Assembly: GCA_019096155.1 (NCBI GenBank)
Contig: JAHCVI010000001.1
Location: 13,727,243-13,791,242 of the forward strand
Reading direction: 5' to 3'
Length of the DNA stretch: 64,000 nucleotides
DNA from: Staphylotrichum longicolle
Lineage: Eukaryota > Ascomycota > Sordariomycetes > Sordariales > Chaetomiaceae
The number at the start of each line of letters is the position of its first letter. Position 1 is the first letter of the stretch. Positions 34,101-45,087 of the stretch are shown here, piece by piece. The notes beneath the pieces were generated by a model that saw only the letters and a program-made list of their open reading frames with translations, made no database searches and was not told where the DNA came from. Both the position numbers and the translations under genes were made by a program.

Positions 34101-35255
34101 TTCACAAACCACGGCTGCAGCCTTGTCGCCGAGGCGCAATACAGCATACCAGCGGCCGAGGGCAAAGTCAAGAAGGACGGCTTCGAGTACAAAGACATCA
34201 GGATCCACCACTTCGACTGCCCGCTCAGCCAGGGCACGCTCAAGGGCTTCTTCGGTCGCAGCGTTGACACTGCCGACAGCAACGGCGTGTTTCGCCTCGG
34301 CTTCATCCGGGGCGATGTGCTGCCACGGCAGCCCGAGAATGCGCCAGAAACACTCACCGTGTCGGCTCCCAGGGCTGTGCCGTCTCGCTGGGGCCAGACA
34401 ACTGCCAAAAGCCCCGAGGGCAAATTGGTCGAGCACGCAGCCCGGTTCGGGTTGGCATACCCCACGCCGCCGAAGGTACTCTGCGCGTTCAGCGAGGTCC
34501 GCGGCATCGAACAGTCCAGAACAAGGCCCGTGTCATGGCAATACTCATCCACCAACTCTAAAGTCTCGACAGACTGTTTCAGCTTCTCGACAACCCTGGA
34601 CTCGATCATCACGAATCTCGCATACTCGTGGCTCACACTCCCCGAAAACGAAGTTAACTTCAATTTCGGCATTTTCGACTTTGACGCGACCATCTACGAC
34701 GACAAGCGGGACCCGACAGGCACCCACCAGGTCGTCTTTACCAACCCCTACGGGACTGCGCCAGCCCCGCCCGCCGTGTGGTGCGTCACGATGGACTACA
34801 CGGGCACCGGTGACAACAGCCCGGACGGCCGCCTGCGCCATAGCATCTCGGACCTGACGGCAACGGGCTTCAAACTCAATATCGAGACATGGGGCGGCGG
34901 GCACCACGCGGGCAACGTCTGGGGCTGGTGCACCTGGGACAAGGAGTACGACGGTGTCAAGGTCAAGTCCGAGTCTAAGGTCGTCTGCTGCGGCAACACC
35001 AACGGCACTCCGGCAGCCGACCCCATCAAGGGTGCGCTCGAACTGTGGGAACCAACCTTCCCTGGCGGCAAGCAGCCGGTCAGCATCATGACGGGCATCA
35101 ACGGTTACGACATCAATGTTGCCGAGGGCAAATGCACCCACCTGCGCAGCCAGTGGCAGGGCACGCTTGAGAACGGCAGCATCTCGTGCGGCGTCGACGG
35201 GTCGGGACGGGCTCGCTACGTGTCGGCCATGTACCTGGCAATTCTGGAGGACTGA
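31156..35255 (+). CDS. Large MACPF-like protein with jacalin-like and H-type-lectin-like domains; in-frame TAG
   Basis: Exons 31156-31205, 31264-33904 and 33969-35255 keep phase across 1326 codons, but codon 229 is TAG (31898-31900). The N-terminal module (PY..AMRLGQGFNS) matches the gene at 41537. An acidic Pro/Glu-rich region (about 70-220) is followed by a charged coiled coil (about 240-300), then a MACPF-like domain (about 370-600) with YGDSFISGFLEGGE. An Ala-rich linker leads to a jacalin-like domain (about 855-1015: VKSIIVHVGQGMLRSVAVEY, LGVRLFTNHG). Two H-type-lectin-like segments follow (about 1061-1121 and 1147-1227: VVFTNPYG..PAPPAVW, TGFKLNIETWGG). I read it as a pore-forming-family protein with several sugar-binding modules. 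The stop could be true decay, a missed intron, a sequencing error or an RNA-edited codon. An in-frame ATG at 32057 could start a shorter protein. Confidence 0.65.
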
Positions 35256-36797
35256 GTCAAGTATGCGGGATCTGTTTGAGGTCCTTCCAGGCCAAGGCAT
35301 GGCACCGGAGGCGGTTTGCACCCCTTGCGCGTCATCACCGGCCTATGTCTGCCGCCTCCATGTAGCATATAACTGCGGAGATGGAGTCGAGAACAAATTG
35401 GAACAAAACGGTGTGAGAAAAATCCCCCCAGACATATTCTGAATACGATAGCGCCAGAAATTGACCTGACCGGGGATGCCATTTACCCTGAACCTATCAT
35501 CTCATGACAAGTACAAGACAATTCTCCTCAACTCCTCACCACCGCCTCTTAGCCAGAGATGGTTGTAAGCATGTGCGATAAGTAGCCAGTCGTTCCTCGG
35601 GAAGCCAGCATAACAAGTTATTCAGAAGATCAGCTCAGCCACTCGCGTTTCTATCCTTCTCCCTCACCCCTGCAGGCAGTGATTATCACACCGTTGCAAG
35701 GCGGAGAAATTCATCAACCAACTAAACATTCAGGCAGCAGTAGATGCTAGAGCAACTGTGGGTGCCGTCATCAAACAGCTGGTGGCCGTGGTCACGCTAG
35801 CAGTTGAAGTTGTGGTAGCCGTTCCAGCCAGGTCTATGGTTCTTTGCATCATCAACGTCCCTCACCCCAACCCCTCGTCGTGTCTCCTCCTCCCCCGGGA
35901 AGGTCTCACCTAGCATATGCCCCCGTGCTATCCCACTGAACGCCGCGCGGGAGGTCGGAAGTATGAAGGGCTGAGTCTGCGAGGTCTTTGAAAAGTTATG
36001 TGAAACATCATGATAGCTTAGGTATATCAGGTACTCATCTTGCAGCTGCCTGTTTTGGGGCTTCCTCGAGGAGATTGCTGGACCCCTTCCGATACCCTGA
36101 ACTAGTGCTAACGAGCACGCAGGGGGTCTAGTAGGTATTCGGTAAAGGTAATGCGAAGTAATGGATTTTACGGAGCAAGTTCAAAGACGCCAGTAAGCAG
36201 GATGTAACGTCGAATTGATTCAACCGAACAGCCGCAATTCTCCCTCTTGCTGCTCACTGTTTTTGCATCAGTAAGCCCAGCTGAGAGCTAGGAACATTCA
36301 GCCCTACGCTCAGTTTGGTTTCGGTCTTGATCCCGATATGTCGGTTTTGATCCTTACTTAGGGGAGGGGTTGAAGACAATCTCGACCTGACCCGTAGTAC
36401 GGGATCCCCCTACCGTCCACTCAGCAGAGAAAGAAGGATGTGTTGGAGATTACGTTTGTTAAAGGCAGGCAAAATACTGTCGCTATTTTGAGGTACGCAG
36501 TTACACTCAGAGGCACCAGGACCGCCCAGAAAGCTCTCATTGTTGGACTCCGAGACAAGAGACCTCTGTACCAAGGTAGTCATCAACATTTAGTTCTCAA
36601 ACCACGTCTGACCAACCATTTCTAGATTCGTCGAGCAATACTCGCACTTCATGGGCAATCGTGACGTATGGAATACCGGAAGACAAGGCAAGCGTGAGGT
36701 TTCACGAGACGACCTAGACTGCAAATACAATCGGAAATATTAGACGAGAAGCGTGGAGCTGGAAAGGCACCTCTGCGCCAAATAACCCAGTGCCTGT
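35256..36797. other. Convergent intergenic region, 1.5 kb
   Basis: This separates two convergent MACPF-type genes. Only short shadow frames are present. I see no repeat boundary or RNA gene. Confidence 0.5.
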
Positions 36798-39700
36798 CTA
36801 AAACCCAATAATCCCATTCAAAATCGCCGCCATGCCCGCCACCGGCAACGCCGCCGGACCCAGCAGCACGCCCGCCAGCATGGCCGCCGGGCTCCCAAAC
36901 GGCACCAGCCCGTACGGATTCCCCCCGTTTCCGTCCCAGGTGTGCGTCTCCCTCCTCTCCTCGTGCGCCTCGGTGATGACGTTCATAAAGTCCGCCGCGT
37001 CGCCCACGCCGTCGTTGCCGACGCAGTCCATGCGGAAGGTCAGGTCAAACAGGTTGTAGTTGACTTCCTTGTCGGGGCCGGGACCTTCTTCCTTGGTCGG
37101 CGGATCCTGAAGGGCTGGACGACGGGCTCCGAGGTGAAGGCGGCTCAGCACCAGCGAGATGCCGCTGTTGTCGTCGCTCTTCTCGAAGCGCGGGTACGGC
37201 ATCTTGAGGCACAGCGTGTCGGTCACGGCGTCGGCCGGGCGCAGGAAGGAGCGCCGCGTACACGTCGTGGTAGTAGTCGCGGTAGCCGCCGGACTGGTCC
37301 GCGAAGCTCCACGTCAGGCGGAAGTCCTCGCCGTGCTTGAAGGATTCTTGCTTCGTCGCGACGGAGAGGTTGGTCAGGGGGGACATGTCGGACGCCCGGC
37401 GCAGACGCCAGTAGCATGGCTCGTCGGTGCTCGTGATGGCGGGCATGAAGGCGCCCTGGGCGTTTCGGTAGACGGTGAGGGCGAGCTCGGCTGGTTGCGG
37501 AGCTGACTTGGACGAGGACCGCACGGGGGCGCAAGATTTGATGCACACTAGGCAGTTTGGTCCGAGCTGATACTGAAGTTAGTACCTGGGAGGTTCAAAG
37601 GAGAGAGACAGAGAAAGGCGTACGCTGTACCCCTCGGCCACTTCGAGCCGCCAAACCGTCTGCATCAGCTTCGGGTCCTGCGTCGTGCCCACCTCCTTGC
37701 CGCCGGGAAACATGAGCACCGGCGCCTGCACGCTGTGCGGGAAGAACATGGCGTCGGTCCGGTGCACGTCGACCTGGCGCGTCGTGTAGGTGAGGTCGAC
37801 CGTCTTCCAGAACCAGGTGCCGCGGACGTGCTCGTGGATGTCGGTCTCGGGGGCGAGCCGCTCCAGCGACATCTGGATGGGCTTGGGCGGGCGGTCTGGG
37901 TCGACACCGAGGTACGCCTGCTCCTCGGGGCGGCCCGTGATGTGGTTGAAGCTGCTGTTCTGTGCCGCCACCTTGAAGCGCACGTGCAGCACGCGGGACT
38001 CGGGCACGACAAAGTACTGCGACAGTTTGGGGACGGCGCTCAGGAACCACGACTTGACCTCGCCAAAGCCCGTCATGGCTGCGATGGCGTCGACGATGGG
38101 CGTCAGCTCCGTCTGGTTGACGACGCGCCAGTTGTTGAAGTCGGCCACCGAGTTGGACCACGCTGGTGGGCTGTTGTTGCATCAGCGTGTTAGTAGATAT
38201 TTACCTGGTAGATGACGGATTAGGGGCGACTGACTTTGCTGCGAGGATCGAATTGCCTCCCGTCGCCTCAAAGGTTAAGGCTTCGCTCGTGTTGGTCTGA
38301 GACTTGAACGTGGCCTTTGAGTCCGAGTTTTCGTGGCTGCTCTTGACGCTCCCCCCGACGCCAATGGGCTGGTAATGGGTTAGCACACCATCGCTTTTGT
38401 GACAGAGTTATAACGCACCGTTGAAAAGGCCACGCCGACAGAGGCCTTGAAGGCTTCCTTCTCCTCCGTCTCGGTGGTATTCTGGTCGCCCGTAACAATC
38501 TTGGTCGTCTGCAGACACCCTCCCAGGGTCACGGCGTGGCAAAACAGGTGTGCAAAGGTCTAATAGAGCTTCCGGAGGTTGTTGATGTCCTTGGTCGACT
38601 GGACCAGTAGGAGTGCCTGCTTCAGCTCCGGCGTGGGCTCCAGGTCCTCGGGCCGCAAAAAGACCGACACACGCGGGAACATGTAGTTGCCAATCATGCG
38701 CTTGGAGAAGGTCTTGTTGGTTTGGACGTTCTTGCTGCTGTTCTCGCTGGCGTAACCAGCCGATACGCCGGCCGAGAAGCCAGCATAACCGCCCGAGCTG
38801 TGTTTGGCCCGGATTAGTACACCAATTCACTGATAAAAGGAGACAGCATCACTCACACTGAGGCCTCTACCGAGGTCGAATCAAAGTGGTTCTTGGCCAT
38901 CGACTCCTGGAACTCGCTCGAAACCGTCGTGATCTGGATCCTAGACTGGTCGTTGACCACAAACGACGGAATGGCTCCGAGCTTGGCGGGTATGGTGCCT
39001 GCAATGTCCTCCGCAGTCAGCGCGAGCTCGCGGGCGGGCTGCGTCGAAGCAACGGCGTCCTCCGCGCCGGGGGAAATGCTAGTGGTAGGTGTATCCGGAT
39101 TTCTGCCCGAAACGCTGCCGATGTCACTGCCGTTGTCGCTGCCGCCTGTCGACGAGAGGCCATTCTCGATGGCCTTGGGCTCGCTCGACGTGGGTGCTGT
39201 CACTGCTGCCGGAGGAGGAGGCGAAGCCGGGGTCGGGACCGGGGCCTTATTCTTGAGCCGGAAGGCGGGCGTCGTCGCTCGCTCAATCTGGTTGGTCTTC
39301 TTGTTGATTTTCCATCCGTACAGCAGGCTGCAGTTGCGCAGGACCGCGTCCCAGTCGGACTCGTCCATCTGACTGGTGAACTTTGCAGGGCTTGCATCAG
39401 TAGCCGCAAACTGGGAGGCGTCGAGCTCCTCCTGCACCTTGAATCCCGTCTTGTCGACCTTGAACTCCTCGGCAGAGTGGTCCTTGATGGTCAGGTCGGG
39501 CCGCAGCTGCTCCATGGCCGCGAGGACCTCGGCGCTGGCGCCGTGGAACTTTGAGGCCGCCTCGGGCGCCGAGACCCTGGCGTCCGTCTTGCGGTAGCGG
39601 ACGAGGATGGACGGCGTGGCCTCCTGCTCACGCACCCCCTCCTTGTCGAGACCGAGGTACTGAGAGAGCGTGAGCTCATCCCCAGCAGCCGAGCCGTCGA

Positions 39701-40574
39701 CCGAGCAAAATGTGTGCATCTTGGGAGACGTGGACATCTTGCCAATCATCCGGCGGAGCTCGCCCATCGGGAGACTTGATGGGTCCTTGCCCCGAAACGC
39801 AGATGAGTGCAGCGAGCCCGTATTGAGCGCCTCGCTTGGATTCTCGCCCATCTGGATGAACTTGATCTGGAAGGGGGGCTTGAGCAGAACTTCCTCCTGG
39901 GTGGCGGTGGGCTCGTTGCTCGCGACGATGAAGACATGGAAGAGGCCGTCCTCCGAAAAGGCATCTTCCCCCAACGTCTTGGCATATGCCTGGAGAGAGA
40001 TGTCCTCTGACGATGCGACGGCACCTTCGTCGGTGCAGAACGTGAACGTCGCCCCTTTGCGGACCACGCCCTCGAGCTTGTTACGCACATGCGCGAGTTT
40101 TGTTTCCGAGAGAAACGAGTTGCGGTTTGGGCTTTGTGGCTGTTAGTCTCAGCAATTCATGGACGAAAATCTGGACACTCACCTGGCAAACTCGAGATTC
40201 GTAATGGGCATCTGCGATAAAACACCCTCGGAGGCTGAGAGAGCGACGACCTTGACAAGTACTCCAGGGCCATGGGGCGTGGGGCTGGAGTCACTTGCGA
40301 CGTGGTGGTCTCCTGTCTCGACATCATCGTCGTCTTCCCAATCGGGACCACTTTCGTCTCCAGAGACTGGGTCGGGGCTGGGTGCACGAAGAGGAGCTTT
40401 CTTGGGCGGGGGGGCCCGGCTGTTGACAGGTTGCGGTGTTGCTTTGGGTTGCTGCTTAATAGGAGCAGCTGGGGCAGAAGCCTTTCGCTGTTGGGTCCCC
40501 GCGGCCGCAGATGGTACTGGCTTACCGGCGGGCGCTCTCGCCTTGGCGGCTCGAACATTGTTGGACTTAATCAT
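36798..40574 (-). pseudogene. MACPF-domain protein with N-terminal tandem repeat; stop and frameshift
   Basis: Six exons with consistent phases: 40574-40183, 40131-38857, 38797-38419, 38368-38235, 38170-37624 and 37566-36798. An Ala/Pro-rich start precedes two similar ~100-residue units, each ending near TF-C-[TS]-x-DG...L..Y...L, possibly beta-grasp folds. The MACPF domain is the clearest in the window: GYAGFSAGVSAGY, HLFCHAVTLGGCLQTT, the GGNSIL..NPPAWSNSV segment and VVNQTELTPIVD. Two lesions are visible. Codon 635 is TAG (38562-38560), a few residues before the LGG core. In the last exon homology switches frame near 37250 (DYYHDVY to RRSFLRPADAVTD); that exon is 769 bases, one more than phase allows. 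Perforin-type pore formation is known for the family. With both lesions the protein would lack the MACPF core, so I call it a pseudogene unless reads or transcripts show otherwise. Confidence 0.7.
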
Positions 40575-41536
40575 TGTGAAGGGTTTGATGTTGGGTACTG
40601 TGATGCGCCGAAGGTGGGATGAAGGTCGCAAGAGGCCCGGCGGGCGAAGGACTCGCTCAGCTATTATCCCCGGAAGCAGTGGGATAAGCAGCAAGGAGTC
40701 GCGTCTTCGACGTCAAGCGCGAAAAAGGGATAATTTCTCGTACGCAATCCCTGTCAGATATCGAGAGTCGTCCGGAATGATGATAGCCAACACTGCAGCT
40801 TGTTACCTTCACGCCACCGTTCCCCTGAATCCCCCATGCCATCTTCTTATTTGCAATAGTCCTCGGACATGCCACCCGCCGTCACATCGCTCCATCGATA
40901 CCATGAGAGTGAAGGCGTCAATAGTCTTGCGTTTGAGGGTAGCATTGAGCAGTTGCGTCAACTCTTTCGCTCCTGTCAGCGTGCCAGTTCAGCTGTCGTC
41001 GATCTTGGTCTGGAACGCCCCTAGGGCTCCGAAACAACACTAGCGCAAAGCCTCGATCCGGGACACAGGGGGTTCAGCGGGGTGCAGGCTGCGATCTATT
41101 GCCAAGAGCGGCCCAGCCCGGCCGTTCCGAGCCTCCCGAATGGTCAATCTAGTGTCCAATAGCCTGCGTGGGGCTGCGCTGGATGTGCTGCGAACGGAAT
41201 AGGTCCAAACACCCCCCCCCTAGCTTGACAGCTGTGATGAATCTAGAACGTCAGCTCTCCTCGCTCCAATTTCTTTGCCTCTTACCGGCCGTCCAAATTT
41301 CGGCTCTCGGTTCTAGATTTCGAAAGGAGACTTGAGGGGTTGCCCACCGCTTTGTCACTCTCAAAATCTAGCTCGACAACTTGTATACCCCCTGTTTCGT
41401 GGCATTGGTCTCTGGCCGCACTTGACAGAGTCGACATCCAAATACCCACCAGTGGCCGAGCCTGGCACTCGAGCAACCGCCCACACACCAAGCCTTTCCT
41501 TCACGCTGCCCAGCATACCAACAAACCACCGTCACA
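40575..41536. other. Divergent promoter region between two MACPF-type genes
   Basis: About 960 bases between oppositely oriented starts. No gene is supported. Confidence 0.5.
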
Positions 41537-43706
41537 ATGGTGCACCTTCTTCTCGCCCCGTACAATGACTCGATGCAGCTCGGGCAGGGTTTCAACTCTT
41601 TCCTGCACAAACCCTGCATCGATGGAGCAGTCGAGATACCAGAGTCCTCGCTGCAGACCCAGGCCGTCAAGGCTGGCGGAGCTGGGAACGTGAGCCAGGT
41701 CGTGTCGTACAGCTCTCGGTTTGTCGAGAAGATTTCCGAGGTTGTGCGCAGCATGAACATCTCAGCCGCGTCGAGCATCAAGTCCGGGACCATTGAGGTC
41801 TCAGGAAACTCGTTGAGCGTCGACGAGTCCAAGTTTGCCGCCAGCGATCTGAACGCCGTCATCAGTGTCAAGGTCATCAACCGTAAGTGGCCATTTTGTC
41901 CAAGACCGCGCGTTAGCTCGGCTGACAGGATCAGAAACAACAACCACTCTGAAGAACCCCAGGTTGTAAGTGCCACACCCAGCGCAGGTAGATCAAGCGA
42001 GGTCACTGTCTGACATGCGACCAGCTGCCCCCTAGAAGGCGTCAAAATGAACTCTCAGAAGTTCTTTGAGGTGTTTGGAGACTGCTATGTTTCAGGTGAG
42101 CTCCACGGATCTTCTTCTGCAAGGAGGGGTTCTGACCTGGTTTCCTTTTGTAGGCTTCATGGAAGGGGGCGATCTCCACGGCATCGTGTCGGTCAAGGTC
42201 CTGGATGCTTCCAAAAAGTCCGAGGTAGAGGCTGTGTAAGTTTGTTTCCCAGCGGCCCCGGGGCTAGCTGAGCACCGAGCTGACGATGTGTGGATCAGTC
42301 TCAAAGGCCAGATGAACGGCTCTGGTAACTCCGGAGAGTTCACGCTCGGAGAGGGATCCGGCATGTCCACCTTTAACGCCGCCCTTAGCCAGACAGAAAC
42401 CACGGTCACGGTCAACTGGTCTGGCGGTGGCCAGATCAAGCCCGATAACGAAGACTGGACGCTCGATACGCTCGTCAAGGCGGCGTCGTCTTTTCGTCCC
42501 CGCGTGGCCACGTGTCCACAGCGCACCTGGGCCATCCTCACGCGCTACGATAACAACCGCAGCTTCGCCGCGTGGGCCGACAAGCACGACATCAGAGTCC
42601 CGGACTTCAACCGCGTGCAGCAGATCACGAGCGACCTCCTCGACAACTTTATGGAGTACAAGAACAATCTCTCGCGCCTGCAGGCCGTCATGGCCGATCC
42701 CGCGGCCTTCAAGCTGTCTCCCTACCGTGACCCCGTCGGGCTCTCGGTCGAGGCCCTCGTCAACGAGCGGAAGCTTCTCAAGGACGAGATGAGCAAGATC
42801 GGCGCAATCGTCGACGGCCTCAACAAGGACCCGCTGCAGCCTCCTTGGATCGAGATCAAGAACCCCATCCTGTGGGCCTGTCGTCTGCCAGTGCCTATCG
42901 ACGCCCCTACACCTGGCGGGCACGCTGGTTCGATAATGGTGTCGCCGGCGGATAAGGTCGCCGTGATGGGCGGCTTCTCCTTTGTCAACGATCCCATTGT
43001 CAACCACCCGGCCCCCGTTGTCCCGCCTGCCGCGGCGGCGCCCCCCCTCGACCAGGCTGTTAAGACGGCCATTGAGAACGTGACCAAGTCCACGACGGAC
43101 ATGGCCAAAGACATCCAAGCAGCACCGTCGCCCTTCGCACCACCGCCGCCGGGCCCCATCACCACCGCCGGGCTGGCGGCCGAGATGAGCGAGGTCGACC
43201 GGGCGTGGGTCAACGACGACGCCAACAAGCGCACCTATGCGCAGTTCCGGTTCGACAGGCACGTCGGCAGCGAGGGCGGCGGACCCTTCAACGACGCCGT
43301 CGAGCTCGTCAAGCCCATCGTGCCCGTGGCGTGGCCGCAGCGGCTCGAGGTCCGCATGATCTCGTGGGGCGGACACAACATTGTGCGCTACGTCGAGGTG
43401 GCGTACGACCAGCTCCAGCTGCGCCACGGCTCCGAGGGCACCGTCGCCGACTCCATGACGGTCCATCTCGGCGCCGGCGAGAAGATTAACCGCATCCGGC
43501 TCGGCGAGGGCCAGGAGACGTGGGGCGTCGAGGGCGTGGCGTTTGTCGAGATCCACACCACGAGCGGCCAGGTGTGTCGCGTCGGCCAGGAGGAGGGCAA
43601 CCAGGTGACGGATTACTATCCGTTTGACGGGGCCGAGGGGTTCAAGGGATGGTGGGGGATGAGCGGCGACATCATCGATAAGCTTGCGCCTATTTGGGGA
43701 CGGTGA
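41537..43706 (+). CDS. MACPF-like protein with C-terminal jacalin-like domain
   Basis: Exons 41537-41882, 42036-42095, 42154-42235 and 42299-43706 join to 631 residues with no stop. The first intron (153 bases) is the only choice I found that keeps frame, giving VINQGVKMNSQKFF. The N-terminus (PYNDSMQLGQGFNSF) matches the gene at 31156. The MACPF-like segment has VVSYSSRFVEKISE, FGDCYVSGFMEGGD and TTVTVNWSGGGQIKP; the last also parallels the larger gene (TTIQVSWCGGGHIKP). A helical region (about 210-300) and a Pro-rich linker precede a jacalin-like C-terminus (about 508-631: LEVRMISWGGHNIVRYVEVAYD, INRIRLGEG). No signal peptide is seen, as for several fungal pore-forming proteins released by other routes. 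This is the intact lectin-bearing member of the locus. Confidence 0.72.
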
Positions 43707-45087
43707 TTTGTTCTTCGAATTTCTTTCGTCGAAATGTCTTCTCCAGAGCCTTGTTTGTATTGTAGTACTCTACGGTGTCATTTTGCCAGTGATTCAACTC
43801 GGAGATTGATTTGCTGCTATGCATTTGATCCGCAGACGCATTGGCGACACTTCCACATTTTGGTCAATGGTCACAAATCCAATCCATCAGTTGATAACGC
43901 TCGGTATCGTCACAAGAACGGCCGGGGTCTTGACCTCTTGCGCTGTCGTTATAGCCGTTAGGCGACTTCTTGTTCAAACGCCTACTGTGGTAGATGCTTG
44001 TCTCCTGTCTGCTCGATGTGTGATCTTCAGCCGCCTCAGGTAAGGTAAGGTACCTTAGTCAGTCTAGCAACAGACTCCGTCGTCTCGCAGGCACAGTGTT
44101 TTGCCCATTTCCCCCTTCTTTCCAGTCTTGGCCCCAGATTTGTCCATAAACCAGATCGAATGCAAGGCAAAACATACTGAAATCTAGAACTCCTAGTCTG
44201 GCGCCAACAAAGTGATTATTGATGTGAAGACCATTTCGGGCAGAGCTGGGGAAAAGCAAAAGCTGCGGGACTGGTTTGGCGCGCTGAAGTTCAACTGTGC
44301 GATCGATGTACTGTTGTAGCCTAGACGGCAGCTGAGGGCAGTTCGGAAACTAACCTCCGGAAATGCTGGATACGCTTACCCCAAGCGTGGCATGTCAAAA
44401 GCCAGCCTGCATCACCATTAATGCAGGTACCTTCTAACGTTGATTAGTTTGCAGGGTGCAAGGGATGCTCTTTCTGGACCGGTCGAAAAGGCAGAGGACA
44501 GCTGAAAGCGCCCGCCCCCGCCACCCCTTGTTGGGGTGGGTGTCCACTGGTCCTGTTGAGCCCCTGAAACGGAGGGAACTCCGCCCAATAGTCTCTGTTC
44601 TCGACCCCGATGGAACCAGCAACCAACATTTCAGGTTTGTTGTCACGTCAGAAATACCACCTCCATAGTACCCACCCACGAGCCACCCCCTCATACGGTC
44701 AGTTCAGCCAGCCTCCAGCCTCCAACCTCGTTGATCGCCATGAGCCGCCCAAAGCTGCACGACAGTGCGCCCAAAAAACTGGAGCGCTGGCGCAAACAGC
44801 ATAGTGGCAGAAGGAAATATTGTCAAGAAGAATTCGGGAAAGATTGGGACTGGACCGGGGTTTGCACCTTCAAAGGGTGATTTAGTCAAAATGAAGCACT
44901 GGGTAGTTGATGGGTGAGCAGCTAACCATGAACAAGGCGCGGACAGGACACAGCTGTAGCCCCTTTTTCCCGTTCTCCAGTGCACATCAAAATTTTCCCA
45001 TGAACGTCGTCGTTTTCAAGACCCAGTGAACCCAAGACACCCACCTACATCATCACATCCACGACATTTTAGTTGACTCCCACAGCA
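43707..45087. other. Intergenic, 1.4 kb
   Basis: Only short shadow frames. No supported gene, RNA or repeat. Confidence 0.5.
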
